Below, piece after piece: positions 1-7,276 of a stretch of 40,337 nucleotides of DNA. This DNA is from an uncultured Bacilli bacterium (GTDB lineage: Bacteria; Bacillota_I; Bacilli_A; RF39; UBA660): positions 1 to 40,337 of the forward strand of contig CANQTA010000008.1 of the NCBI GenBank assembly GCA_947626655.1, in the 5' to 3' direction. The notes beneath the pieces were generated by a model that was not told where the DNA came from, did not search any database, and saw nothing but the letters and a program-made list of their open reading frames with translations. Made by a program: the position numbers and the translations under genes. Each line of letters opens with the position of its first letter. Position 1 is the first letter of the stretch.

Positions 1-2103
1 GAAGAAGAAGGAAGTACAAATAAAATAATAAATTGTGTTAATTATGGAGAAATAAGTAATGGAAATAATACCGGAGGGTTAGTAGGATATTTAGCTAATA
101 AAACAAGTTTAATAATAGAAGAAAGTGCTAATTATGGAATAATAACAAATAATTTAGGAAGTCATGCTGGAGGATTACTAGGAAGAGATAATGGAACAGC
201 ATCAAATACAACTATAAGTAAAAGTCATAATTATGGAAAGATACAATTAGAAAAAAATGAATCGACAACTGCATCTTATGTAGGCGGATTAATGGGAAAA
301 GTAAATGGTGTTATTACGATAGAAGAAAGTACAAATGAAATAGAGACAGTTAATGAAGAAGCAGGAATAAATGTAATATCCAAAGGAACAGGTGAAGTTG
401 CAGTAGGTGGAATAATAGGATATGAATATAATCAAACAAAAACAATTACTAAAAATTATAATACATCAAATATAAAAGTAAAAAGCGAAATGAGTAATGG
501 TAACGGGACAAATGTGGGAGGAATAATAGGATGGCAAAGTACAGCCGAAACAATTGGAAATTTAGTTGATAATTATAACACTGGAAAAATAGACGTAACA
601 GCAACAGGAACAACTATTACAAGAGTTGGTGGAATAGTAGGATGGCAAAGTAATGGTAATTTAACAATAGATAAAAATTATAATGAAGGCATAATAAGTG
701 TTAATGCTAAAGAAGAAATAAATACAGGTGGTATTATTGGAAATTCTTATAATGCTTCAATAACAATAACTGATAGTCATAATTATGGAGAAATAAATAT
801 ATTAAAAAATGAAAGTACATCTGCAAGATTAGTAGGCGGTTTAATAGGTGTTTCTTGTGAAAATACAACAATAGAAAATAGCACCAATGAAAATAAAATA
901 ACAGTAGATGCACTAGGAACAGGATATGTTGCAGTCGGAGGATTAATTGGAGAAAAAAATACAGCAAATACAACGCTTGTTATTAATAATAGTGTGAATA
1001 CAGAAAAAGGAGAAATAGATGCTAAATCATCAGATTCCGTTCTTATAGTCGGCGGAATAATAGGGAATACTACAAGATATGAAGTAACAGTTAATTTATA
1101 TGATGTACATAATAAAGGGAAAATAAAATCGGAAAATGAACCAACTGGAAAGCAAATATATGTAGGCGGAATAATAGGCTATAATTCAGCAACAACAACC
1201 ATAACCAATAGTTCAAATGAAATAGAAACAACAGAAGGTGAAAAAGGTATAATTTCTATAAATAATACTTCAAACGAAACAGGTGTTGGAGGAATAATAG
1301 GCCATAATAATGCAAATGCTATAGTAAAAATAGAAAATAGTTATAATACAAGTGATATATATGGAGGAACTAGAGTGGGAGGAATATCAGGAAACAATGT
1401 TAATGCTAAATTAATAATAAACAAATGTTATAATACAGGAAATCTGACAGGTCAAGAAGATACAAAATATACTTCATCTGTTTTAGTAGGAGGAATAATA
1501 TCACAAACATGGAGTGATTCTTTATCTGCAACATCATATATAATAAATTCATATAATACAGGAATATTAACAGCCAAAGCAACAAATACAGGAAATTATG
1601 TAAGTGGAATAGGAGGAGAAGTTAATAATAATGGTACAAATCCATCAACAACTATAGTATTAAATTCATATAATTTAGGAAATATAGTATCTAAAAATAT
1701 TGGAGTTGGAATTAATCGGGTTGTGACAATTAGTAATACTAAAATTAATAATGTATATAATGCAGGGAATATAGAAGGAACAGAAAAAAATAGTGTAATA
1801 AGAAATACATCAACAGGAACTGTAGATATTCAAAATACCTATTATAAAGAAATAAGTGGAATAGACGAAAGTAATAAAGGAGACATAGGTGGTGCCAATC
1901 CAATAACTGATGCTAACATGAAAAATACTAATGGCAATGATACTAATAGTTTACTTTATAAATTAAATACTAATGTAGGGACACTAAATAATCAAGGCTT
2001 AACAACATATAGTGAAGACTTAAAAGATTATACCTTAGTAGATTGGATAATAGATCCAGTAACAGGTTATCCAACATTAAATTATAACTTAGAAGGTAAT
2101 TAA
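1..2103 (+). CDS. Secreted GLUG-repeat surface protein, 5' end cut off by the window
   Basis: The reading frame is open from base 1 to the TAA at 2101, so the gene starts before the window and about 700 C-terminal residues are visible. The visible protein is a chain of roughly 14 repeats of the type GG[IL][IVL]G, spaced 35-60 residues apart, alternating with Asn/Tyr/Thr-rich blades such as NYNTGKI. This is the GLUG-type beta-repeat seen in secreted adhesins and repetitive cell-surface proteins. No LPXTG motif or C-terminal membrane anchor is present; the protein ends LVDWIIDPVTGYPTLNYNL plus three residues. That tail, and a region near 1420-1700, closely match the second GLUG protein at 7254-10115, so the two are paralogues. 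Binding partner unknown. A strong hairpin terminator follows directly. Confidence 0.85.
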   Translation, partial: EEEGSTNKIINCVNYGEISNGNNTGGLVGYLANKTSLIIEESANYGIITNNLGSHAGGLLGRDNGTASNTTISKSHNYGKIQLEKNESTTASYVGGLMGKVNGVITIEESTNEIETVNEEAGINVISKGTGEVAVGGIIGYEYNQTKTITKNYNTSNIKVKSEMSNGNGTNVGGIIGWQSTAETIGNLVDNYNTGKIDVTATGTTITRVGGIVGWQSNGNLTIDKNYNEGIISVNAKEEINTGGIIGNSYNASITITDSHNYGEINILKNESTSARLVGGLIGVSCENTTIENSTNENKITVDALGTGYVAVGGLIGEKNTANTTLVINNSVNTEKGEIDAKSSDSVLIVGGIIGNTTRYEVTVNLYDVHNKGKIKSENEPTGKQIYVGGIIGYNSATTTITNSSNEIETTEGEKGIISINNTSNETGVGGIIGHNNANAIVKIENSYNTSDIYGGTRVGGISGNNVNAKLIINKCYNTGNLTGQEDTKYTSSVLVGGIISQTWSDSLSATSYIINSYNTGILTAKATNTGNYVSGIGGEVNNNGTNPSTTIVLNSYNLGNIVSKNIGVGINRVVTISNTKINNVYNAGNIEGTEKNSVIRNTSTGTVDIQNTYYKEISGIDESNKGDIGGANPITDANMKNTNGNDTNSLLYKLNTNVGTLNNQGLTTYSEDLKDYTLVDWIIDPVTGYPTLNYNLEGN

Positions 2104-2128
2104 TAAATAATACTTTTTAGGACTATAA

Positions 2129-2179
2129 AAGTGTAATATAAATTACAGAAATGTAATTGAATATTACACTTATTTTTTT
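2129..2179 (+). terminator. Rho-independent terminator after the GLUG gene
   Basis: A long hairpin with outer arms AAGTGTAATAT and ATATTACACTT and an inner AATTACA/TGTAATT stem is followed by ATTTTTTT. It lies 26 bases after the stop codon. Confidence 0.85.
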
Positions 2180-2210
2180 AATTAATTTAGTATTTCGTTT
2201 TATAATTAAT

Positions 2211-2239
2211 GTATAAAAAGTAAGAAAAATAGCCATAAT
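2211..2239 (+). promoter_or_regulatory. Candidate sigma-G/sigma-F type promoter before sigG
   Basis: GTATA at 2211-2215 and CATAAT at 2234-2239 are separated by 18 bases. This resembles the sigma-G pattern (-35 GHATR, -10 CATNHTA) and would fit autoregulation of sigG. The seventh -10 base is T instead of A, so the match is incomplete. No good sigma-A promoter was seen between the terminator and the gene. Confidence 0.35.
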
Positions 2240-2260
2240 TTGGTTAGAGGTTAGAAAATT

Positions 2261-3037
2261 ATGGCAAAATATAAAGTGGATATTACTGGTATTAATACAA
2301 GTGAGATTGAAGTATTAAATAATGATCAAACTTTAGAATTATTTAATCGTTTACAAAATGGGGATTATTTAGCTAAAGAAGAATTAGTTAATGGCAATTT
2401 AAAATTAGTTTTATCTATCTTAAAGAGATTTAGTAATTCTCGTTATAATATGGATGATTTATTCCAAGTTGGGGTAATTGGTCTTATTAAAGCAATTGAT
2501 AATTTTGATGTTTCTTTAGGATTGCGCCTTTCAACTTATGCGGTTCCCTTAATAATTGGTGAGGTCAAAAGATATATTAGAGATAATACTTCAGTAAGGG
2601 TTAGTCGTAGTGTTAAAGATTTAGCTTATAAAATAATTAGATTTCAAGATGAATATTTAAGTATGTATGGGTTACAACCTACTAATGACATAATTGCTAA
2701 AAATTTAGATATTGATGAGTATGAGATAGCTTATGCCCTAGATTCTTTAAAAGATCCAATGAGTATTTTTGAACCTATTTATAATGATGGTGGTGATACT
2801 ATTTATTTGTCTGATCAACTAGCAGATATTAAAGATATTAATACTGATAAAGATATGTTGATTTCTTTGCGAAAAGCTTTGCAAAAAATAAAAGACCGGG
2901 AAAAAGATATTTTAGTAAGTCGTTTTATTGTTGGGAAGACACAAATGGAAATAGCGGATTCTTTAGGTATTTCTCAAGCCCAAGTTTCAAGGATTGAAAA
3001 AACTGCGATTGAAAATGTGCGAAAACTGATAAAATAA
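2261..3037 (+). CDS. sigG: RNA polymerase sporulation sigma factor SigG
   Basis: A sigma-70 family factor of 258 residues, the size of Bacillus SigG (about 260). It has region 2 (NGNLKLVLSILKRF, then DDLFQVGVIGLIKAIDNFD and STYAVPLIIGEVKRYIRD), region 3, and a region 4 helix-turn-helix ending GKTQMEIADSLGISQAQVSR. The linker signature DPMSIFEPIYNDGGD is specific for the SigF/SigG group. The N-terminal KVDITGINTSEIEVL matches the SigG start better than SigF. In Bacillus, SigG directs late forespore transcription after engulfment. The following ylmC and the nearby lspA–rluD fit the Bacillus sigG region. sigE and spoIIGA are not next to it inside the window. RBS GAGGT lies 9 bases before ATG. 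Confidence 0.93.
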   Translation: MAKYKVDITGINTSEIEVLNNDQTLELFNRLQNGDYLAKEELVNGNLKLVLSILKRFSNSRYNMDDLFQVGVIGLIKAIDNFDVSLGLRLSTYAVPLIIGEVKRYIRDNTSVRVSRSVKDLAYKIIRFQDEYLSMYGLQPTNDIIAKNLDIDEYEIAYALDSLKDPMSIFEPIYNDGGDTIYLSDQLADIKDINTDKDMLISLRKALQKIKDREKDILVSRFIVGKTQMEIADSLGISQAQVSRIEKTAIENVRKLIK

Positions 3038-3064
3038 CATATAATTAATTAGGGTGAAGCCTAG

Positions 3065-3286
3065 ATGATGTTAAGTGATTTACAAGCTAAAGATATTATT
3101 AATATTAAAGATGGTAATAATTTGGGAAGAATTGTGGATGCTAAAGTTGATGAAAGAGGACAAATAAATTATTTTGTGGCAGAACCTAAAAAAATGTTTA
3201 AAATGGTAACTAGAGTGGGAGATGTCTCCTTTGGTTTTGATAAAATAAAGAAAATTGGGGAAGATGTTATTTTAGTCGAAATATAG
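3065..3286 (+). CDS. ylmC: YlmC/YmxH-family PRC-barrel protein
   Basis: A 73-residue protein with the compact beta-rich PRC-barrel layout of the YlmC/YmxH sporulation-associated family: LSDLQAKDIINIKDGNNLG, then RIVDAKVDE, and a C-terminal GFDKIKKIGEDVILVEI. Two Met codons open the frame (3065 and 3068); the upstream AGGGTGA serves either. It sits 27 bases after sigG and before a terminator, so it is probably co-transcribed with sigG. That is the arrangement known from spore formers, where ylmC/ymxH lies near sigG or the mother-cell sigma operon. Its exact role is not established. Identification rests on size, fold pattern and position. Confidence 0.8.
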   Translation: MMLSDLQAKDIINIKDGNNLGRIVDAKVDERGQINYFVAEPKKMFKMVTRVGDVSFGFDKIKKIGEDVILVEI

Positions 3287-3313
3287 CAAAGTTAGAATTG
3301 ACTTTGTTTTTTT
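3287..3313 (+). terminator. Terminator of the sigG–ylmC unit
   Basis: Stem CAAAGT/ACTTTG with an 8-base loop, followed by seven T, begins immediately after the ylmC stop. Confidence 0.75.
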
Positions 3314-3331
3314 ATGATGAAGTGATATAAT
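3304..3331 (+). promoter_or_regulatory. Sigma-A promoter of lspA–rluD, overlapping the terminator
   Basis: TTGTTT (3304-3309), a 16-base spacer and a perfect TATAAT (3326-3331). The -35 box lies inside the T-run of the preceding terminator. Transcription should start near 3338, leaving only about 9 bases before the lspA ATG. Confidence 0.6.
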
Positions 3332-3346
3332 AAAGATGTGATTTTG

Positions 3347-3814
3347 ATGAAGAAAAAAATAATAATATTAGCATTATTTTTCCTTTTAATAGATATTATC
3401 ACTAAATTAATTATTGATAAAAGTTTTAATTTGATGGAAACATATTCTTTAATCCCTAATTTCTTTTATTTAACAAAAATTTATAATTATGGGGCAAGTT
3501 GGAATATTTTATCGGGTCATGTTATATTATTAGTTTTAGTAACTTTTATAATGTTAGGAATAATCTATTTTTATCAAAAAAGTTTTTTAAGTAATAAACG
3601 AAATAATTTAGCTTTTGCATTGCTTTATGCTGGTATTATTGGCAATTTGTTAAATCGAATAATTTATGGTTATGTAATTGATTTTCTTGATTTTAAAATA
3701 ATTGGTTATAATTTTCCGGTTTTTAATATTGCTGATATTGAAATATTTATGGGAATAGTATTATTAATTATAGCCATTTATAAAAAGGAAGATGAATATG
3801 GAAATAATAGTTGA
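3347..3814 (+). CDS. lspA: Lipoprotein signal peptidase II
   Basis: An integral membrane protein of about 155 residues with four hydrophobic segments, the normal size for LspA, which cuts lipid-modified signal peptides of lipoproteins. The catalytic aspartates are visible in YVIDFLDF and FNIADIEI (residues about 112 and 130 from this start). The NYGASW motif matches the family NxGAAF/W motif. The GNLLNR motif has Asn where most family members have Asp (GNxxDR), a mild deviation outside the catalytic pair. The ATG at 3347 is preferred. GTG at 3338 is in frame but would coincide with the predicted transcription start, and neither has a Shine-Dalgarno site. The rluD start overlaps its 3' end. 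Confidence 0.9.
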   Translation: MKKKIIILALFFLLIDIITKLIIDKSFNLMETYSLIPNFFYLTKIYNYGASWNILSGHVILLVLVTFIMLGIIYFYQKSFLSNKRNNLAFALLYAGIIGNLLNRIIYGYVIDFLDFKIIGYNFPVFNIADIEIFMGIVLLIIAIYKKEDEYGNNS

Positions 3815-4685
3815 GGAAAGTGGAATAAGAATTGATAAATATTTAAGTAGGCATACTTCTTATAGTAGAGAGTTAATTACTAAAATGCTTAAAGAAAATT
3901 ATATTCTTTTAAATAAGCAAAAAGTAAAACCAAGTATGAAAATTAAAAGTGGGGATCATATTATAATTGATGAATCTTTTGAGCAAAGAAGTGAAATAGT
4001 ACCGATGGAAATGCCTTTAAATATTGTTTATGAAGATAATGATTTAATGGTTATTGATAAACCAAGTGGTTTAGTAGTTCATCCTGGGGCAGGTAATTTT
4101 AATAATACCTTAGTTAATGGCCTTATGTATTATACAGATAATTTAAGTGATATTGGGGGAAGTGAACGAGTAGGAATAGTGCATCGTTTAGATAAAGATA
4201 CCTCGGGTTTAATGTTAGTTGCTAAGTCTAATCAAGCTCATGTTCTATTAGCTGCTGATTTTAAAAATAAAAGAATTTACCGTGAATATTATGCGTTGTT
4301 AATTGGTAATTTTCCTAGCAAGACAGCTTTTATTGATGCACCGATTGGGCGTAGTAAACAAAATTTTAATAAAATGGAAGTACGGGAAGATGGTAAAAGT
4401 GCTAGAACTAATTTAAAAGTATTAAAAAGATATAAAGATTATACTTTAGTTAGTTTAGTTTTAGAAACGGGTAGAACCCATCAAATTAGAGTGCATATGG
4501 CTTATATTGGCTATCCAGTTTATAATGATCCTTTATATGCTAAAGGAAGTGCTAGTGAGTTTGGACAATTCTTGCATTCCAAAGTTTTGCGTTTTACTCA
4601 TCCTATTACCAAAGAAAAAATGGAGTTTGAAAGTAAACTCCCATCATATTTTCAAGAATTTTTAGATAAATTAGATAAGGACTAA
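3798..4685 (+). CDS. rluD: RluA/RluD-family 23S rRNA pseudouridine synthase
   Basis: A 295-residue protein with an N-terminal S4 RNA-binding domain (RIDKYLSRHTSYSRELITKM...) and the RluA-type catalytic domain. The signature HRLDKDTSGL holds the catalytic Asp at about residue 132. VIDKPSGLVVHPG and RTHQIRVHMAYIGYPVYND are also present. It converts uridines of large-subunit rRNA to pseudouridine. The ATG at 3798 is chosen over the one at 3792 because AAGGAAG (3785-3791) leaves six bases before 3798 but none before 3792. The gene overlaps lspA by 17 bases, the same lspA–ylyB pair as in Bacillus. The exact target uridines cannot be told from sequence. Confidence 0.9.
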   Translation: MEIIVEESGIRIDKYLSRHTSYSRELITKMLKENYILLNKQKVKPSMKIKSGDHIIIDESFEQRSEIVPMEMPLNIVYEDNDLMVIDKPSGLVVHPGAGNFNNTLVNGLMYYTDNLSDIGGSERVGIVHRLDKDTSGLMLVAKSNQAHVLLAADFKNKRIYREYYALLIGNFPSKTAFIDAPIGRSKQNFNKMEVREDGKSARTNLKVLKRYKDYTLVSLVLETGRTHQIRVHMAYIGYPVYNDPLYAKGSASEFGQFLHSKVLRFTHPITKEKMEFESKLPSYFQEFLDKLDKD

Positions 4686-4991
4686 AATACTACTGAAGGT
4701 AAAGACAATAAAAACAAAATAGGGTAGACTTAGAAGTTGATAATGTCCAAATAAAGCTTTTAGTTTTCTAATTAGTAAGAAAGCCATTATCATTAAAGTT
4801 AAACTAATTAAAATACTATAAAGTAAATTAGTTTGAAAATTAAAAATTACAGATAGTAGAAATAATAAGATGTAATTAGTACAAAGTAAAAATGTTAAAT
4901 CATTATCAATTAAGTCATACCAGACAGTTTTACATATTGGTATAGTAATGTATAAAATAACTGCAATGTAAATAAGAAAATATAAATTCAT
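4671..4991 (-). CDS. Small four-helix membrane protein of unknown function
   Basis: A 106-residue protein with about four hydrophobic segments covering most of its length. Segments start near residues 3, 33, 57 and 88, with a short polar loop KTVWYDLIDND and a basic stretch RKLKALFGHY. The ORF is supported by a good ribosome-binding site (AAAGGGTGA, five to six bases before ATG) and by being the only coding-like frame in this stretch. It is encoded against its neighbours and overlaps the 3' end of rluD by 15 bases. It is not recognised as a known family. The spacing of helices is loosely like small prepilin-peptidase-type proteins, but the catalytic aspartates of that family are not evident. 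Confidence 0.6.
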   Translation of the reverse strand: MNLYFLIYIAVILYITIPICKTVWYDLIDNDLTFLLCTNYILLFLLSVIFNFQTNLLYSILISLTLMIMAFLLIRKLKALFGHYQLLSLPYFVFIVFTFSSILVLI

Positions 4992-5050
4992 AAATTCACC
5001 CTTTACTAATAATATGAAAAGGGATAGAATAATATACGTAAGGAGAGGTC

Positions 5051-6202
5051 ATGAATACACTTTTAAGTAATAAAGATGAAATAATAATGAGTTTAGTTCA
5101 TTATTTTGTTACCGAAGAAAATTATACACCAATAAATGTTCAAGGTGCAAAAAATGAAGTTTGGTTAGAAAATTTAGAAAATCCGATTAAAATAGTTAGA
5201 ATTAATTCGAAATATATTCATAATGATGAGCAATATAATATGGATTTATATAAGATGAATTTTGTAATGAGACAAATTAAACGGAAGACTTTATCTTTTA
5301 AAATGAATGCTTTAAATATTTGTTTAGATTTAAATAATACTATTAAATTAGAAGATTATAATAATAAATATATTAATACTATATCAATTGATAATATTAA
5401 GGATATTGCTAAAAACTCTTTATTGGGTAATTTTTTTCCGAAGATAAAAACTAATAGTTTTAAAATAACGGATAATTTGGAACAAATTATCAATGTAACC
5501 CAAGATATTAATAAAAAAACTAGTAAAGAAAATGATAAGTTTGAAGATGTTTTTAGACCTAAAAAAATTATTATGACAAAAATAATTATGCTATTATGTG
5601 TGATATTATATTTAGTATCTTTATTTTTAACTGATAATTTTAATTTATCATTGATTATTTTAGGGGCTAATCATAAAGAATTAGTAATGCAAGGGGAGTT
5701 CTGGCGGATTTTTACAAATGCTTTTTTACATGGCTCTTTATGGCATTTATTAATTAATATGTATTCATTATGGATTATTGGTACTCAAGTAGAAAATTAT
5801 ATTGGGAAAGTTAAATTTTTAATAATATATATTTTAAGTATAATTATGGCTAGTTTATTTAGTTTATTATTCTTAGGTCCAAATAGTATTTCGATTGGTG
5901 CTAGTGGGGCGATATTTGGTTTAATGGGGGCATTGTTATACTTTGGGTATCATTATCGGCTTTATTTAGGGGGAGTTTTAAAAAGTCAAATAATTCCGAT
6001 AATTATTGTTAACTTGTTCTTAGGTTTTAGTTTAAATGGTATTGATAATGCTGCCCATATTGGGGGACTTATTGGGGGTTATTTAGCTACAATGGCAGTT
6101 GGTCTTAAATATAAAAGTAATAAAAGTGAATCTATTAATGGTATTATTGTTTATATTCTGCTTTGTGCTTTTCTAATTTATGCTTTGTTTCGTTTAGTGT
6201 AA
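5051..6202 (+). CDS. Rhomboid-family intramembrane serine protease (YqgP/GluP-like)
   Basis: A 383-residue protein. Residues 1-170 form a soluble N-terminal domain as in Bacillus YqgP. The rest is a rhomboid domain with six to seven helices. Visible family motifs are GEFWRIFTNAFLHGSLWHLLIN, the catalytic serine in GASGAIFG (about Ser285) and the catalytic histidine in AAHIGGLIGG (about His336). It would cleave transmembrane substrates within the membrane. There are no C-terminal TPR repeats, unlike some Bacillus homologues. RBS AAGGAGAGG precedes the ATG. The gene stands alone between divergent and independent neighbours; the substrate cannot be predicted. Confidence 0.9.
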   Translation: MNTLLSNKDEIIMSLVHYFVTEENYTPINVQGAKNEVWLENLENPIKIVRINSKYIHNDEQYNMDLYKMNFVMRQIKRKTLSFKMNALNICLDLNNTIKLEDYNNKYINTISIDNIKDIAKNSLLGNFFPKIKTNSFKITDNLEQIINVTQDINKKTSKENDKFEDVFRPKKIIMTKIIMLLCVILYLVSLFLTDNFNLSLIILGANHKELVMQGEFWRIFTNAFLHGSLWHLLINMYSLWIIGTQVENYIGKVKFLIIYILSIIMASLFSLLFLGPNSISIGASGAIFGLMGALLYFGYHYRLYLGGVLKSQIIPIIIVNLFLGFSLNGIDNAAHIGGLIGGYLATMAVGLKYKSNKSESINGIIVYILLCAFLIYALFRLV

Positions 6203-6279
6203 TAATTTTCGTATTTGTAGGTATTTCCACCATTCATTTTAAAAAGTTTCGCATAACTTATAAGTGAAGGGGATTTTTA

Positions 6280-7017
6280 ATGAGTATTAAATTTATTGAT
6301 GTTAAAGAAGCTGTTTTAAAAAAAGGCAAGCATTATATGACTAGTGATTATAAGACTCGTAATAAAAGAAATCATAATGGAATTGATTTAATTGGGGAAA
6401 ATAGAACGACTGATGATGTAATTGCTATTGAAGATGGAGAAGTTATAACTAGTAAATATTCGCAAACAGCAGGTTATTATGTGGAAATAAAACATCAAAA
6501 TAATTATATTTCTCGCTATTTACATTTAAAGAAAGGTTCTCTAAAAGTTAAAGTAGGAGATATAGTTACTAAAGGGACTATTTTAGGTTATATGGGAAAT
6601 ACTGGTAATAGTAATGGTGCTCATTTACATTTTGCTATTTATGATAATAAACGTGTTTTTCAAGATCCACTTCCATACCTCCTTGGTACTAAGATTTTGA
6701 CAAATGATCCATTTAAGGAATTTGTTTCCAATGTAGAAGCCTCTTTCCAAACTAAAGTTGATGGTATTCCTGATTTTGAAACTTTAGATAAAACTATTAC
6801 AGTATCTGCTCGTATTAATCGTAAACATCCGGTAGTAAAACATTTACAAAAGTATTTGGCTTATCTAGGTTATACTGAAGTAGGACCTGTTGATGGTATT
6901 GCTGGTCCTAAGTTTACACAAGCTATTAAACATTTCCAAACTGATAATAACTGTGTTGTTGATGGTATTCTTACCAAGAAAAATAAAACATGGCAAACTT
7001 TGTTAAAACTACTCTAA
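6280..7017 (+). CDS. M23 metallo-endopeptidase with peptidoglycan-binding domain
   Basis: A 245-residue protein. Residues about 15-130 are an M23 (LytM-type) peptidase domain with the zinc ligands in HNGIDL (His32, Asp36) and HLHF (His115, His117). Residues about 170-245 resemble a PG_binding_1 domain (HPVVKHLQKYLAYLGY... DGIAGPKFTQAIKHFQ). Such enzymes cut peptide cross-bridges of peptidoglycan. There is no signal peptide or transmembrane helix, so it looks like a phage-type endolysin or an enzyme released by lysis, perhaps at mother-cell lysis. No holin or phage genes are seen nearby. RBS AAGGGG lies six to seven bases before ATG. A terminator follows. Confidence 0.87.
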   Translation: MSIKFIDVKEAVLKKGKHYMTSDYKTRNKRNHNGIDLIGENRTTDDVIAIEDGEVITSKYSQTAGYYVEIKHQNNYISRYLHLKKGSLKVKVGDIVTKGTILGYMGNTGNSNGAHLHFAIYDNKRVFQDPLPYLLGTKILTNDPFKEFVSNVEASFQTKVDGIPDFETLDKTITVSARINRKHPVVKHLQKYLAYLGYTEVGPVDGIAGPKFTQAIKHFQTDNNCVVDGILTKKNKTWQTLLKLL

Positions 7018-7029
7018 TGTGTTCTATAA

Positions 7030-7058
7030 TAATGGTCTTTAATGGCCATTATTTTTTT
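7030..7058 (+). terminator. Terminator after the M23 gene
   Basis: Stem TAATGGTC/GGCCATTA with a six-base loop, followed by seven T. Confidence 0.85.
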
Positions 7059-7081
7059 GTCAAGTAATGCCACAAATGTTA

Positions 7082-7110
7082 TTGACACCAAACATAGTAA
7101 AAGATATAAT
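7082..7110 (+). promoter_or_regulatory. Perfect-consensus sigma-A promoter of surface cassette 1
   Basis: TTGACA (7082-7087), a 17-base spacer and TATAAT (7105-7110). Transcription should start near 7117, giving a leader of about 70 bases before the ATG at 7186. Confidence 0.9.
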
Positions 7111-7185
7111 TTAGATATGATATGCAAATAATATAAGAATAAAAAAGTATTAAAAAAGCATAATGAGAATAAAGGAAGAGATTAA

Positions 7186-7242
7186 ATGAAAGCCAAACTA
7201 AAATATTTTAGTTTGTTAATACTAATAGTATTAACAAACTAA
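7186..7242 (+). CDS. Truncated signal-peptide leader ORF, cassette 1
   Basis: ATG at 7186 with RBS GGAAG seven bases upstream encodes MKAKLKYFSLLILIVLTN and then stops at TAA 7240-7242, exactly where the second 41-bp unit begins. The peptide has a lysine-rich start and a hydrophobic core, i.e. the first part of a signal peptide. If one 41-bp unit is removed, this ATG reads in frame into the GLUG protein as ...LIVLTIILSNVIFSKKE, a normal secretory signal sequence. I therefore regard it as the true start of the downstream gene, disconnected in the present allele. Confidence 0.75.
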   Translation: MKAKLKYFSLLILIVLTN

Positions 7243-7276
7243 AATATTTTAGTTTGTTAATACTAATAGTATTAAC
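7195..7276 (+). repeat. Two tandem 41-bp palindromic units in a signal-peptide region (cassette 1)
   Basis: Units at 7195-7235 and 7236-7276 are identical. Each is a perfect 20-bp palindrome (AAACTAAAATATTTTAGTTT) joined to a 21-bp palindrome with arms GTTAATACTA/TAGTATTAAC around a single central A. The array starts at codon 4 of the leader. The same array, with paired base changes, occurs at 30470 and 40221. Confidence 0.95.

Noticed and set aside
7254-7262. TTG at 7254 as the genuine start of the GLUG protein
   Set aside because: No ribosome-binding site precedes it, it lies inside the second repeat unit and would remove the basic signal-peptide start. The ATG at 7186 has promoter, RBS and the correct peptide once a single unit is assumed.
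7195-7276. The 41-bp arrays as a small CRISPR array or as an insertion sequence
   Set aside because: There are only two adjoining units with no spacers, no cas genes and no transposase. The unit encodes the signal-peptide core in frame with the start codon, which a random insertion would not do.
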